A stretch of 64,000 nucleotides of DNA, taken from the NCBI GenBank assembly GCA_020632975.1, contig JACKEL010000009.1, positions 124,001 to 188,000 on the forward strand. The letters run 5' to 3'. Origin of the DNA: Myxococcales bacterium (GTDB taxonomy: Bacteria > Myxococcota_C > UBA6777). Under the pieces are notes generated by a model that did no database searches, was not told the DNA's origin, and saw nothing but the letters and a program-made list of their open reading frames with translations. Within the stretch, counting starts at the first letter, position 1. Every line of letters starts with the position of its first letter. The position numbers and the translations under genes are program-made. Of the stretch, positions 35,979 through 46,300 are shown piece after piece.

Positions 35979-37625
35979 TTAGGAAGGATAAGCCTGATCG
36001 TAGCGTGCTTGCATGGCCTCACCTTGCGAGGTTTCAGCATCGCGGAAGGAAGAGTTGGGATCGAGCTGGTTGGTCTCTGGGTAAACCAAAGACAACATCC
36101 TTCCAGGGAAAGGCGCATCAGGGAGGTACGTACGAATCCAGTGATCACCACTTTGTCGAAGATCGGCTTCTGGCACCCAGACGCTTTCTCCTGTCCATGA
36201 ATCGTTGATCTGGACCTCTCGACCGTTTTCGCCATCACGGATCGCTGTCGCGCTCATCCAGTGACCATCAAGGCCCAAAGCAACGGGACGTCCAGAGTCC
36301 AAGACATTGATCATCTGATCCACCGCATCATCGCGGGTTTGCGGCTCATAAACTTGCGCTTCGCCCACAAAACGATCCGTGATCTGTCTTCTCATCTCGA
36401 AAGTTCCCCATCCTTCGGTACTTCCGCCAGGACGAGTCGAGACGTGGCTCGTGCCAAAGCTACCACTAGAGGTCAAGACGGCCCCTTCCATCACCGCGCG
36501 GTCTTCGCCTTGGAGCCCTTGAAGCTGCTCTGCACGCGCAGGATCTACCGCGGCTTCCATGCTCATCAAAGAGTTGGCGCCACAAGTATTGTTCCATGCT
36601 TGCGGGACATTCCCTGCGGGATTCGTGGGGATCGTTGTATCTGTGGGAACAGGCGCGCCTCTCGTTGTCCCGCCAACCTCCGTAGGATCGGTCGTTGCGG
36701 AGGTCGTTGTGGTCGTTGTGGTCGCATCTGTGGCAGTGGAATCTGTGGTGGAAGTCGTCGAAGCAGCGGTGCTTTGTGCGGTTCCTGTGATATTGAGAGG
36801 TTGTGCTTCTCCAACCGTCGCATAACCAAGGCATGCACCAGACTCTTGCTCAAGTTCATTAAGAGAGATCGTAAAAACCCCGTCACGTCCGGGCCATCCA
36901 GACGAGATCATCAAAGGAGAACCATCAGGCGCGGTTTCCCCTGTCGCGATCGCGATGTGTCCATCTTGTCCATTGTTGGCCGTCGCCTCGAAAAAGACGA
37001 TGGCTCCTGCGGGAGGCGGCATCTCCGTTTGGATCTTTCCGTTTTCTTCGAATGCGTTGTAGGACGATATCGCATTGGGCTGCCGTAGTTCGGGGATGAT
37101 CACATTTTTATCGCCATCTTTTCCCCAGTGGTAGGCCGAACTCACAAAAGCCTGACAGTAATTGTTCCAAGCCCCGGGATCATCTTGCAAAGAAGGATAA
37201 CCATCGCGAGCATAGTTCTGCCCTGTGGCGGTCTCAGCTTGGGTTTGTTGCCATGCGTAATCCAAAGCCGCTTGCGCCGTTCCATCCGTGGTTACAGGCT
37301 CTGAAGGGATGCTTCCGACAGGTGCCGTTTCTCCTGTTTGTTGGGTCTGCGCCGCCAACTCAGTGGCTTTGTCGCGCACTGCCGCCCCAAATCCCGCGAA
37401 ACGTTGAAACAAAGCTTGATGCAACGAAGCGCTTGCCCCCCCCGATGGCTGCGCGATGTTGGTCGTTTGGTTGCGAGCTGCGGGTTGGTTTGTCGTGGTG
37501 GTGGTTGTGGTCGAGCCTCCAGAAGCAGCGGGCGGCTTGGCCTCAATCTTCGGTTTTTCGGGGGCTTTCGTCTCGATCTTGGGTGGAGGCGGTGGGGGCG
37601 GCTGTTTGGACAGGATACGCGTCAT
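35979..37625 (-). CDS. Two-domain Cys peptidase-like protein (CHAP/NlpC-type plus C39-like)
   Basis: 548 residues from ATG 37625, with AAGGAG 7-8 bases upstream. There is no signal peptide; the N-terminus is a disordered Pro/Lys/Thr lead (QPPPPPPPKIETKAPEKPK, runs of Thr). Residues about 145-285 form a CHAP- or NlpC-like amidase/peptidase domain with candidate Cys (NYCQAFVSSAYHWG) and His (NGQDGHIAIATG). A Thr/Ser-rich linker of about 60 residues follows. Residues about 355-520 look like a C39-type papain fold: Cys in NNTCGANSLMS, His in LDGHWMSATAI, Asn/Asp in VQINDSW. The first domain could cut peptidoglycan, the second a peptide bond. Leaderless export by a specialised system, or release by lysis, is inferred. 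It may be functionally paired with the App1-like gene downstream. Confidence 0.72.
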   Translation of the reverse strand: MTRILSKQPPPPPPPKIETKAPEKPKIEAKPPAASGGSTTTTTTTNQPAARNQTTNIAQPSGGASASLHQALFQRFAGFGAAVRDKATELAAQTQQTGETAPVGSIPSEPVTTDGTAQAALDYAWQQTQAETATGQNYARDGYPSLQDDPGAWNNYCQAFVSSAYHWGKDGDKNVIIPELRQPNAISSYNAFEENGKIQTEMPPPAGAIVFFEATANNGQDGHIAIATGETAPDGSPLMISSGWPGRDGVFTISLNELEQESGACLGYATVGEAQPLNITGTAQSTAASTTSTTDSTATDATTTTTTTSATTDPTEVGGTTRGAPVPTDTTIPTNPAGNVPQAWNNTCGANSLMSMEAAVDPARAEQLQGLQGEDRAVMEGAVLTSSGSFGTSHVSTRPGGSTEGWGTFEMRRQITDRFVGEAQVYEPQTRDDAVDQMINVLDSGRPVALGLDGHWMSATAIRDGENGREVQINDSWTGESVWVPEADLRQSGDHWIRTYLPDAPFPGRMLSLVYPETNQLDPNSSFRDAETSQGEAMQARYDQAYPS

Positions 37626-38027
37626 GACACAACTCCTTGATCTTTGCTGAGAGGCTGTTTCAATCCCTAGCAACAGGCCGTTATGTTGTGATCCTTGGTG
37701 GGGCGACAAAGAGGAGGGCTCTGTACGGCTTGTTTTTTATCGAAAGACACTTTCGCAAAGTTCCCTTGAAAGTTCAAGGCTTTCCTTACAAAACACCCAA
37801 AGCAAACCGCAGGCTCGCCCCACCAAGCTTGGTGGGCGGGTTTGAAGACTTAGCGGGTTTGGAGGGAGGCTGTGCGTTTGAAACATGAGGAGAGAAAAGA
37901 CGGGGTTTGTCTGGGGAGGCACCGCTCTTTGCTTCAAGGTATCTGTCCTTGAGGTATCGAAGTAAAGAGCGCGATATCGGGCGTCAAAGGACTTTGGGCA
38001 TCAAAGATGGAGAAAGGACGTTGGGCA
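37626..38027. other. Non-coding gap with a palindrome
   Basis: A 402-base gap between two minus-strand genes. It contains a perfect 18-bp palindrome CCCACCAAGCTTGGTGGG at 37819-37836, which could act as a bidirectional hairpin, and the start of a 27-bp tandem repeat at its right end. No supported gene or recognisable promoter was seen. Confidence 0.4.
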
Positions 38028-38041
38028 TCAAAGATGGAGTC
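37988..38041. repeat. 27-bp direct tandem repeat at the 3' end of the VWA gene
   Basis: Two adjacent 27-base copies (37988-38014 and 38015-38041) differ at three positions; the shared core is TTGGGCATCAAAGATGGAG. The right copy contains the last codons and the TGA (38028-38030) of the minus-strand VWA/MYXO-CTERM gene, so the gene end itself was duplicated. Confidence 0.8.
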
Positions 38042-41000
38042 GACGGCGTCGCGCAGTCCACCAAAGCAAGCCCAAGCACAGGAACAAAAACAACGAGAAA
38101 TCCGAGCGTTCAGTATTGCATTGACACCCTGCTGCGGCTTGGTTCTTTTCGCCTTCAGCTGCATTTTCTTTGGAGACACCAGCATCTGCGCTCTGTCCTG
38201 GAAGCTTCTCTTCCGAAGCATTGTTCCCCGAAGCCCCAAAACACTGGCCGCGATAACAACGTTGTTCATCAGGACATCGAATCCCCAAGCAAAGATCATC
38301 CACACAACGACCTTGTTTTGGCTCGCAAAAGCGACCTGTTCCACAAAGGATATCCTTGCAAGGATTGGGGAGACAGTTGCCATTGTCGCAGTACTCTCCG
38401 CCTTGACAGGTCACACCAACACAAGCATCCGCTTTGCAAGCGCCATCTTCACAGCGTTCTTTGTCTTGGCAGACGATGCCCGCGCAACTCTTCACGCACT
38501 GACCACCACGACAAAACTCTTCTTTGGGGCACGAGACTTTTTCGCAGGGATCGGCGACACAAGCCGCATCTCGACAGACTTGTCCTTGGGGGCATCCTTC
38601 TGAGTAACAGTCTTTTTGCACGCAGATCCCACCTTCACAAAGGAAACCGTCAGGGCATGTTTTCCCAAGGCAGGCATCCAAACACTGTCCTGCATCACAA
38701 GCCCCACCGGGCGGGCACTGAAGCGCATGACAAGGATCGTCTTTGCACTGTCCATCCACAGGATCGCAACGTCGCCCGATATCACAAGTCACAGAGAGAC
38801 AAGCATTGGGGATGCACTTTCCTTCGATGCAGATCTGTCCACCTTGGCAAGAAAGCCCATCGCAAGGGTCTTTTTCGCATGATCCATCACGGCAGCGTTC
38901 ACCCTGTGCGCAAGTCACACCAACGCACGACGCTGCACACTGACCATCACGACAAAAAGCGTTGACAGCGCAAGACTTTCCAACGCAAGGATCGACGGCA
39001 CATTGTCCGTTTTTGCAGATCTGTCCTTGCGGGCAGCCCAGCGTGTAGCAGTTGTCAGGCACACACTTTCCATCCAAGCAAGCCTCACCTGAAGGACACG
39101 ACTTTCCTTTACAAAGGTCGAGACAAGCGCCTTGTTGGCATGTTAAGCCCGTCGGGCAATGCACGACAGCACACGGATCGTCGACACACCCACCCAACTC
39201 ACAGACCCGACCACGCGGGCATGTCACGCTCTTGCAGGGATCAGGATAACACTGCCCAAGGTAACAAACTTCCCCGCTTTTGCAGGAAGTCACCGCACAA
39301 GGGTCTTGTTGGCACTGACCCTCTTTGCAACTTTGACCGCTCGGGCATGTCACATTTTGGCACGTAGGCACGCAACGACCGGCCTTACAGGCTTCGTCCG
39401 CAGGACATTGCAAAGAGGTACAGGGATCAGCAACACAGGCCCCTTGCTGGCAGACTTTCCCCTTTGGACACCCGAAGGTATAGCAATCTGCGGGCGCACA
39501 AGCCCCTTCCCAACACACAAATCCCGAGGGGCATTTCAGCTCAGAACACAGATCCAAACACTGCCCCGCTCGACAAAACTGCCCTGGTCCGCACGTTTGT
39601 TGAGAGCAAGGGATGAGACTGTAACAACGTCCTTCGTTGCACACTTGGCCACGTGGACACTCGCCGCCACGACATGCTTGTGGACAGATCCCATCTGTAC
39701 AAGAGTCTCCATCAGGACAAGTGGCGCTGTTATCGATCTTTCCGTCGCAGTCGTTGTCGATGCCATCGCAGGTTTCTTGTTGGGGTTGCTGGCCAATACA
39801 CCCGCTCCACTGGCCCAAAGAGCATCGATCGATTCCAGGCCCACAAGACGTACTACACGCACGCAGCATGTTCTCATCAATGAAACCATCACAGTCGTTG
39901 TCTTTTCCGTCGCAGATCTCTAGGGTTGCGCCATTTCCAGAGCAAGTCCCCCATCGACCGCCTTGGCAGGTTTGACGTCCAGGTCCGCAGAACGACGAGC
40001 AAGTGCGAACATCCCCATCTTTACAGGCGGGTACGTTACAACCTTCATCGACTTGTCCATCGCAGTTTTCATCTTTGCCGTTGTCACAGACTTCAGCGCT
40101 GGGTTTGACCTCACCATCGCAAGTCGCCTGCCACTTTCCACCGACACATCGTTGGATACCATTTCTACAAACCCCGACGTTGCGGGTCTTTGGGTCGCCT
40201 GTGTAGCAAGAGCGTTGGGAGCCATCTTGGCAAGCACAACCGTTTTCGTCGATTTGACCGTTACAATCGTTATCCAAGCCATCGCAGACTTCCGTCTGAG
40301 GAAGAGGCGCGGTGCAGCCTTCCCAAGTACCCGCTTTACAGATCTCTGTTCCTACCCCACAAGCTGTTTTGCACTCGCGCTTCAAGCCGTTGTCGATTGT
40401 CCCATCGCAATCATTGTCTTTGTTATCGCAGACCTCGGGCTCGCTGCGCGGCGCAGAACAATCGACCCACTGTCCAGCCCGACAAGTCTCGTTTCCACTC
40501 CCACAACCATTTTTGCAAGGCCGTGTAAGTCCGTTGTCGATCTGTCCATCACAATCGTTGTCTTTTCCATCGCAAAGCTCGATAGAAGCGGACTGGATGA
40601 TGGCATCAAGCGCAGACTTCAGCACAGAAGCTTGGTCCGCGAAAAAGTAGGCAACACACCCCGCCACACTGGGATCACAACGCCGTGTGCCCCCAGCATC
40701 CGCCAGTTGGTTCAAGCATGTCTGTGCTCCTGCATCCAAACTGCTCCCGAACCCGATCACGTAAGTCTTGACACGACGGATACTTCCATCACTCGCCTGA
40801 AGGCGATAAGCCCCCGTCCCTTGGTACAGATCACGGACGATCTGCAATGGACCACTGCAACCTTCGTTGGGACTTCCATCTGTGATGAAAAGCAAATTGA
40901 GTGAGCGCCCTTGCGCGGGATCACGGGCGATATCGTCTTGTAGGTGGCGAATGGATTCGAGCAAAGCAATAGAATAACTGGTCCGACCATCCGCTTGGAG

Positions 41001-43109
41001 ATTGGAAAGCGCTGTCTGCAACTGCGGTGGATTGGAAACCAACGGCGCATCCAAGGAAGCACTGTGGTTGAAACTCAACAAACCAAAACGAATCTTGCGA
41101 TCACTGTAGTTTTGCGCGGCTGTTCCGCCATATTGGTAAGCGATATCCTTCAGCGTATTTTGTGCCACATCCCAACGCACATAATGACAAATGTTGTTGC
41201 GACACATCGACGGATAACGCGCGGTGGTGCCTGGTGCGGGCTGATATGCGCTCGCCATCTTGGCGCAATCACTATCGTTTTGGCAGGACTGTGTTGTTTT
41301 AATCGTGCAATCACCGTTGATACACTGCGGATTCTGCTCGGCCTTCATACTCCCCGAACGATCCAACACCACCAAAAGATTTGGCGATTCGCAGATCTCA
41401 TTGGGCAGAGGCGGAAGATCAGAGGGTGGGATCTCAGGAACACTTTGCTCGGGAGGACCGCCATCTTGGACGACACCTTCGACGGGTGCTCCATCCCCAG
41501 TGGGCGTCTTGAGATACAACGTCGAGATCTCATTACTTGTAAGACTTTTTGTCGAGTTCCCGATGCGATACGAAGCAGAAAAAGCATTTCGAAAACGCCC
41601 TTCTTGCGCCAAAGTGACCGTCACTTGGACAGAACCACTTTGCCCAGCCATCAGATCCCCCAATTTCCAAGTCACCGTGCCACCGTTGGCGGTTCCACTT
41701 TGGGTCGAAGAGACGTAAGTCGCTCCAACAGGGAGCTTGTCTTCGAGCACGACGTCCAAAGCAGAGCCTGGTCCAAAGTTCGTATAGTACAGGGTATAGG
41801 TGACTTGCGGAGAAGAGGTCGAAAGAGGACCACGCTTGATCAAAGAGAGATTGGGTTGCCCTTCGCTTGTGGCACAGCTCGCTTCAAAGAGAGAGTTCAA
41901 AAACAAGCGAGTTCCTTGTGTCTTGGGGTTGCGCGAGATCGGTAACGCCGTTTCGTACTGGTGACCGCCAAGATAACTGACCTTCCCAACCCCCGCACTA
42001 CAACCGAGATCGTCTTCGTCAACGATGCACTTTCCATCCAAGTAGCCCGTCATCCAAACATCGCGTTGGCCTGTACCATTCGTGGAGTCCGTGATCATCA
42101 CGACGTTGCGCGTCAGGTACTGATCCCCAGGAGGAAGTGAGTACGCTCGTTCAGACCCTCCAACGAGTTCAAAAGGTCCGTCCATCTGGGCAAAAGGTGT
42201 ATCGAGATTCATAAAAAGAAAATTACCGCTCACCTTGTTATCGATCACGAAGCCCTTGGGCGTAAGAAACCGACCATTGGGGTGGTTTTCAATCGCATTG
42301 ACGCCTTGGCAGTGAGCAAAGATGTGCGTGGGATACTTGAGAAAAGAACGATACTCCGCAACAACCTCCGCAACGACCTTCCCAACATCCCAGTGCATCG
42401 TCATCACTTGGCAGTATGCGGGCAAACCAGACTTGCGAAAAAGCGCCCCGTCGCTGTGGTTGGTATCCGTTGGACCTGAGACTTTGCTGGTGTTTAAAAC
42501 ATCTGGGTTGTTTGGATAAAGCCCCGAACCATCGGACTTTGCTGGCCATGGATTCCCTTGACTGTCAGGGATCTTTGCAGCATTGAGATAGCCAAAAGCG
42601 ATCTTCTCATTTTGATCTGCAATCACCGCGATACTGGGGGCTGCTGTAAGATAACGCCCTGTTCGAGCCTGAAAACTTGCGGTGACTTCATGGACTACCA
42701 CCACACTACTTGTCTGCCATGTCTTCATCAGCGGCAAAGCTTGCGCGGCGTAGCTAGCATGAACCACAAAAGGACCACCTCGATATCCGTGGCCTGTGAT
42801 GACGGCGTTGGTCTTGATATCTTTGGCATTGGCCGTGAAGTCAGCATCCCCTAGCTGCTTCCCCTTCTTAATCACCCAATGCACGGGGATATTGGCTTTC
42901 AATAGATGATAAAGCAAACCATACGCTTCCAAGACGCCCATATCCTGATACGTCGTATCCATCGGGATAATCAGCGAGCCCTGAGGAAAAGTATGGATCA
43001 CGCCATCTCCCCCTTGTGACTGGGCCCAAGCTGGACTTTGACACATCACGCACAAAAACATGATCCCCCAAAGCCATCTCCCCAAAGAACAACGATACAA
43101 CAGCCTCAT
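38028..43109 (-). CDS. Giant MYXO-CTERM surface protein: VWA domain, MopE-type motifs and Cys-rich repeats
   Basis: 1,693 residues from ATG 43109, preceded by TTAGGAGG. Signal peptide residues 1-30 (LWGIMFLCVMCQSPAWAQ). Residues about 30-410 resemble an alpha/beta fold of unknown role with a HTFPQGSLIIPMD start. About 415-515 is a DUF11-like beta domain (VTYTLYYTNFGPGSALDVVLEDKLPVG). About 575-840 is a von Willebrand A domain with an intact MIDAS (VLDRSGSM). About 843-1,126 carries six CDGxDNDCDGxID motifs, the putative metal-binding repeat seen in MopE-like proteins. About 1,130-1,650 is an array of Cys-rich segments (CxxxxCPxGxxCxxGxC). The end has GCQCN, hydrophobic LFLFLCLGLLWW and ARRRR, a MYXO-CTERM-like sorting signal. 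Likely a metal-dependent surface adhesin. Confidence 0.87.
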   Translation of the reverse strand: MRLLYRCSLGRWLWGIMFLCVMCQSPAWAQSQGGDGVIHTFPQGSLIIPMDTTYQDMGVLEAYGLLYHLLKANIPVHWVIKKGKQLGDADFTANAKDIKTNAVITGHGYRGGPFVVHASYAAQALPLMKTWQTSSVVVVHEVTASFQARTGRYLTAAPSIAVIADQNEKIAFGYLNAAKIPDSQGNPWPAKSDGSGLYPNNPDVLNTSKVSGPTDTNHSDGALFRKSGLPAYCQVMTMHWDVGKVVAEVVAEYRSFLKYPTHIFAHCQGVNAIENHPNGRFLTPKGFVIDNKVSGNFLFMNLDTPFAQMDGPFELVGGSERAYSLPPGDQYLTRNVVMITDSTNGTGQRDVWMTGYLDGKCIVDEDDLGCSAGVGKVSYLGGHQYETALPISRNPKTQGTRLFLNSLFEASCATSEGQPNLSLIKRGPLSTSSPQVTYTLYYTNFGPGSALDVVLEDKLPVGATYVSSTQSGTANGGTVTWKLGDLMAGQSGSVQVTVTLAQEGRFRNAFSASYRIGNSTKSLTSNEISTLYLKTPTGDGAPVEGVVQDGGPPEQSVPEIPPSDLPPLPNEICESPNLLVVLDRSGSMKAEQNPQCINGDCTIKTTQSCQNDSDCAKMASAYQPAPGTTARYPSMCRNNICHYVRWDVAQNTLKDIAYQYGGTAAQNYSDRKIRFGLLSFNHSASLDAPLVSNPPQLQTALSNLQADGRTSYSIALLESIRHLQDDIARDPAQGRSLNLLFITDGSPNEGCSGPLQIVRDLYQGTGAYRLQASDGSIRRVKTYVIGFGSSLDAGAQTCLNQLADAGGTRRCDPSVAGCVAYFFADQASVLKSALDAIIQSASIELCDGKDNDCDGQIDNGLTRPCKNGCGSGNETCRAGQWVDCSAPRSEPEVCDNKDNDCDGTIDNGLKRECKTACGVGTEICKAGTWEGCTAPLPQTEVCDGLDNDCNGQIDENGCACQDGSQRSCYTGDPKTRNVGVCRNGIQRCVGGKWQATCDGEVKPSAEVCDNGKDENCDGQVDEGCNVPACKDGDVRTCSSFCGPGRQTCQGGRWGTCSGNGATLEICDGKDNDCDGFIDENMLRACSTSCGPGIDRCSLGQWSGCIGQQPQQETCDGIDNDCDGKIDNSATCPDGDSCTDGICPQACRGGECPRGQVCNEGRCYSLIPCSQQTCGPGQFCRAGQCLDLCSELKCPSGFVCWEGACAPADCYTFGCPKGKVCQQGACVADPCTSLQCPADEACKAGRCVPTCQNVTCPSGQSCKEGQCQQDPCAVTSCKSGEVCYLGQCYPDPCKSVTCPRGRVCELGGCVDDPCAVVHCPTGLTCQQGACLDLCKGKSCPSGEACLDGKCVPDNCYTLGCPQGQICKNGQCAVDPCVGKSCAVNAFCRDGQCAASCVGVTCAQGERCRDGSCEKDPCDGLSCQGGQICIEGKCIPNACLSVTCDIGRRCDPVDGQCKDDPCHALQCPPGGACDAGQCLDACLGKTCPDGFLCEGGICVQKDCYSEGCPQGQVCRDAACVADPCEKVSCPKEEFCRGGQCVKSCAGIVCQDKERCEDGACKADACVGVTCQGGEYCDNGNCLPNPCKDILCGTGRFCEPKQGRCVDDLCLGIRCPDEQRCYRGQCFGASGNNASEEKLPGQSADAGVSKENAAEGEKNQAAAGCQCNTERSDFSLFLFLCLGLLWWTARRRRLHL

Positions 43110-43262
43110 AAAACCTCCTAAGAGCATCCGAAAACCCCATGAATCCGAATTCTTTGCGAGCTGCTTATCCTCAAAGCCTGCTTGCGACGCAAGATAGACC
43201 GATGCCTCTAGAAAGTCTTTGTCCTCCCCACACTTTCTCAAAAAAAGCCCAAAACCCCATGC

Positions 43263-43292
43263 ACTATATCAAATCAAGAAAATCTCTTACAA
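43263..43292 (-). promoter_or_regulatory. Promoter candidate for the VWA surface protein
   Basis: On the minus strand TTGTAA (43292-43287), an 18-base spacer and TATAGT (43268-43263), about 155 bases before the ATG. A small hairpin CCCT-GCCG-AGGG at 43353-43364 follows the upstream gene's stop. Confidence 0.5.
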
Positions 43293-43366
43293 AAGATCTC
43301 TCCACCCACCCAAAAAAAGATACTCCTCTATTGCTCCACTCCCCAATCTATCCCCTGCCGAGGGCC

Positions 43367-46300
43367 TTACTTGTGCATGGGTCGATAGATCCCATCCCAT
43401 CCTTCGATCACCCCGACCAACCGAAGTTGACGACAACGTTCGAGATACAAACGAGCGGTAACATCCTCTTCAAAGACTTCGACAAGCCGCGCAAACAGCC
43501 GCTCACCTTCCACAAAGTCCTGTGCTTCGTAAGCTGCCAAAGCTTCCTTGTACATGGGCAACGTCTCGCTCTTTCGGTCGCGCATCGCAGGAGGATCGCC
43601 ATCAAAGATCTCGTACAACACAACAGCTTCTTGTTTGCCTTTGACGGCCACCCGATCGAGTGGACGCGTCAAGAACCTCGACACATCGGGCAAACTCTCC
43701 AAACAAGCAGAGGTCGCAATCAACGAAGCACCGTACACTTTGGTCATCCCTTCAACCCGAGACGCCAAGTTGACAGCATCGCTGATCACAGTACCATCCA
43801 TTCGCCCCTTCCCGCCGATGGTTCCGAGCATCAACATCCCTGTATTTAGGCCGATCCCGATCCGAATCGCAGGATATCCTTGTTGGGTGCGCTCATGATT
43901 GAAGTCATCAAGAGCGTGCAACATCTCAATCGAAGCAACCACCGCATCTTCCGCACCATCCGCAAAGAGCGCCATGATCGCATCGCCAATAAACTTATCA
44001 ATGAACCCTTTGTAGGCTTTGACGATCGGCTCCATCCGACGAAGATAACTATTGATAAAGTCAAAGGTATCTTTGGGACTCATCGCCTCTGACATCGCTG
44101 TAAACGAGCGGATATCAGAAAACAACACCGTCATCTCGCGCTGGACGTGATCTCCCCACTGCACATCCAAGATGCTCTCTTTGTTGAGAAAACGCAGCAG
44201 TTCATGAGGTACAAATCGCCCATAAGCTTCGTTGATCTTGGAAAGACGGATATGCGTCTGGATACGCGCCAACAGCTCTTTTTTGGAAAAGGGCTTGGTC
44301 AGGTAGTCGTTGGCCCCCACATGAAAACCTTCCACAAGATCGCCGACTTGGTTCTTTGCAGTGAGCATCACGATCGGCAACTCGCTCGCAGGATAACGCT
44401 CCCGCAACACACGACACACCTCAAAGCCCGACATCCTCGGCATCATCACATCCAAAAGGATCAAGTCAGGCTGAAAACCTTCTCCGACGATCTCCAACGC
44501 TTCCGCACCACTCGACGCCGCACGAACCACAAAGTCCTGCATCGACAACTGGTTGATCAAGATCTGCAAGTTGACAGGCTCGTCGTCCACCAACAAGATC
44601 TTGAGCCCACGATGCTCCAACAAGACATCACCCGCCGAAAGCACCGATGCTGTAGGGATATCATCATAGGTAGGCAAGCCTCTTTTTTCTTCGGATGGTT
44701 CGACATCTTGGATCTTCGCCAAGATCTGTTCTTGGTAGGTGTCGCGTTGCGCTTCCTCTTCGCTGTAGGGCAGCGTAAAAGTAAAGCGCGAACCTTCGCC
44801 CAACATCGAAGATACCCGAACCTCTCCGCCGTGCAATTCGACAAGTTGACGTGTCACACTGAGCCCGATCCCTGTCCCACCAAAGCGACGATCCGAGCTG
44901 GCCTCTAACTGCTCAAAAGAACGGAATATCCGCTCAAATGCCTCTTCAGGGATACCGATCCCCGTGTCTTCGATGGTGATCTCCCACATCTCCCCAGCAC
45001 GCTTCGCGGATACGGTGATGCGGCCTTCATCCGTAAACTTGATCGCGTTACCAATCAGGTTGTGCAAGATCTGTTGAACACGATTCTCATCGCCCCACGC
45101 CACCGCGTCAGGATCCACTTCGTTGCATAGCTTGATGCGCTTTCCTGCCAACAACGGCCGCGAGATCGCCATCACCAACTCCGTGAGTTGGTAGATCCCG
45201 ATCGGCTTTTTGTCCAAGATGATCTCTTGGTTCTTGAGCTTGGAGAAGTCCAAGATATCGTCGATCAAACGCCCCAATCGACGGCCCGAAGAGACGATCA
45301 GTCCGAGGTTTTGCTTGGTCGCCTCAGGGAGTTCTCCTGTTGCTCCATCAAGCAACGATTCACTCAAGCCAATCATCCCATGCAACGGCGTCCTCAGCTC
45401 GTGCGAGGTATTCGCCAAAAACTCGTCCTTCATCTTGTCGAGGACCAACAACCGCGAGGACAGTCGCTCGTTCGCATCAAAGGCCATCGCTGCGCGCCAA
45501 AAAAGCGCCGTGGCCATCGCCACCCCAAACATCACGAATCCCAAAGACACCAACTCGATGCCTTGGTACACGCCCCGCACCACCAACAGGTCGTTGATCG
45601 TCCCAACAAAAGGCAGCGCCATCCCCACCCACAAGATCAACGCACCTTGGCGCTTTCTCGCCAAAGCCATGGTGAAGACATAAAATGCATAGACCGCTGT
45701 AAGCAAAAGGATGATCTGAAAGATCCACAAAGTCTGTGTATAAATCCGAGCAGGAGTCACCACAGACAAACCAAAAAATCCCAAGCCCGACCCAATAAAG
45801 AAACGTTGTGCCCAAGACCAAGCATCCTTGGGAAACAACACCCCCACAAAAGAAACAAAGGCCACGACGCCCAAGAAAAAGGTCGCGTATTCGAGTTTAT
45901 AAGAAAGCTCCCAAGGGAAGGTGATCGCAAAGTCCGAAAACACCAAACGATTGGCGAGCAAAGGTCGAAAGGCCCACAGCAAAGCTGTAAAGCTAAAGAA
46001 CAACAACGCGCGCTCTTTGGGATAAAGCAAGTAACTGATCAGATGATACAAACCAAAGATCAACAACACCCCAAAAAAGAAGATCTCCATCGCAAGTTGG
46101 TAGGTCTTGTTGCGACGCAAGAGCCACGTGGGTCCCACTTGCAAGGCATCACGCATCCCCCCCGCACGATGGTGAAAATTGGAGACCTGCAAGACGATAT
46201 CGACTTGTCCTTGCCCTTTTGGAAGAGGCACAAGTTGGTGGATCTGTTGTGGGATACTTTGCTCACGGTCGCGCCCGACCTGCCCGATCTCGACGAACTG

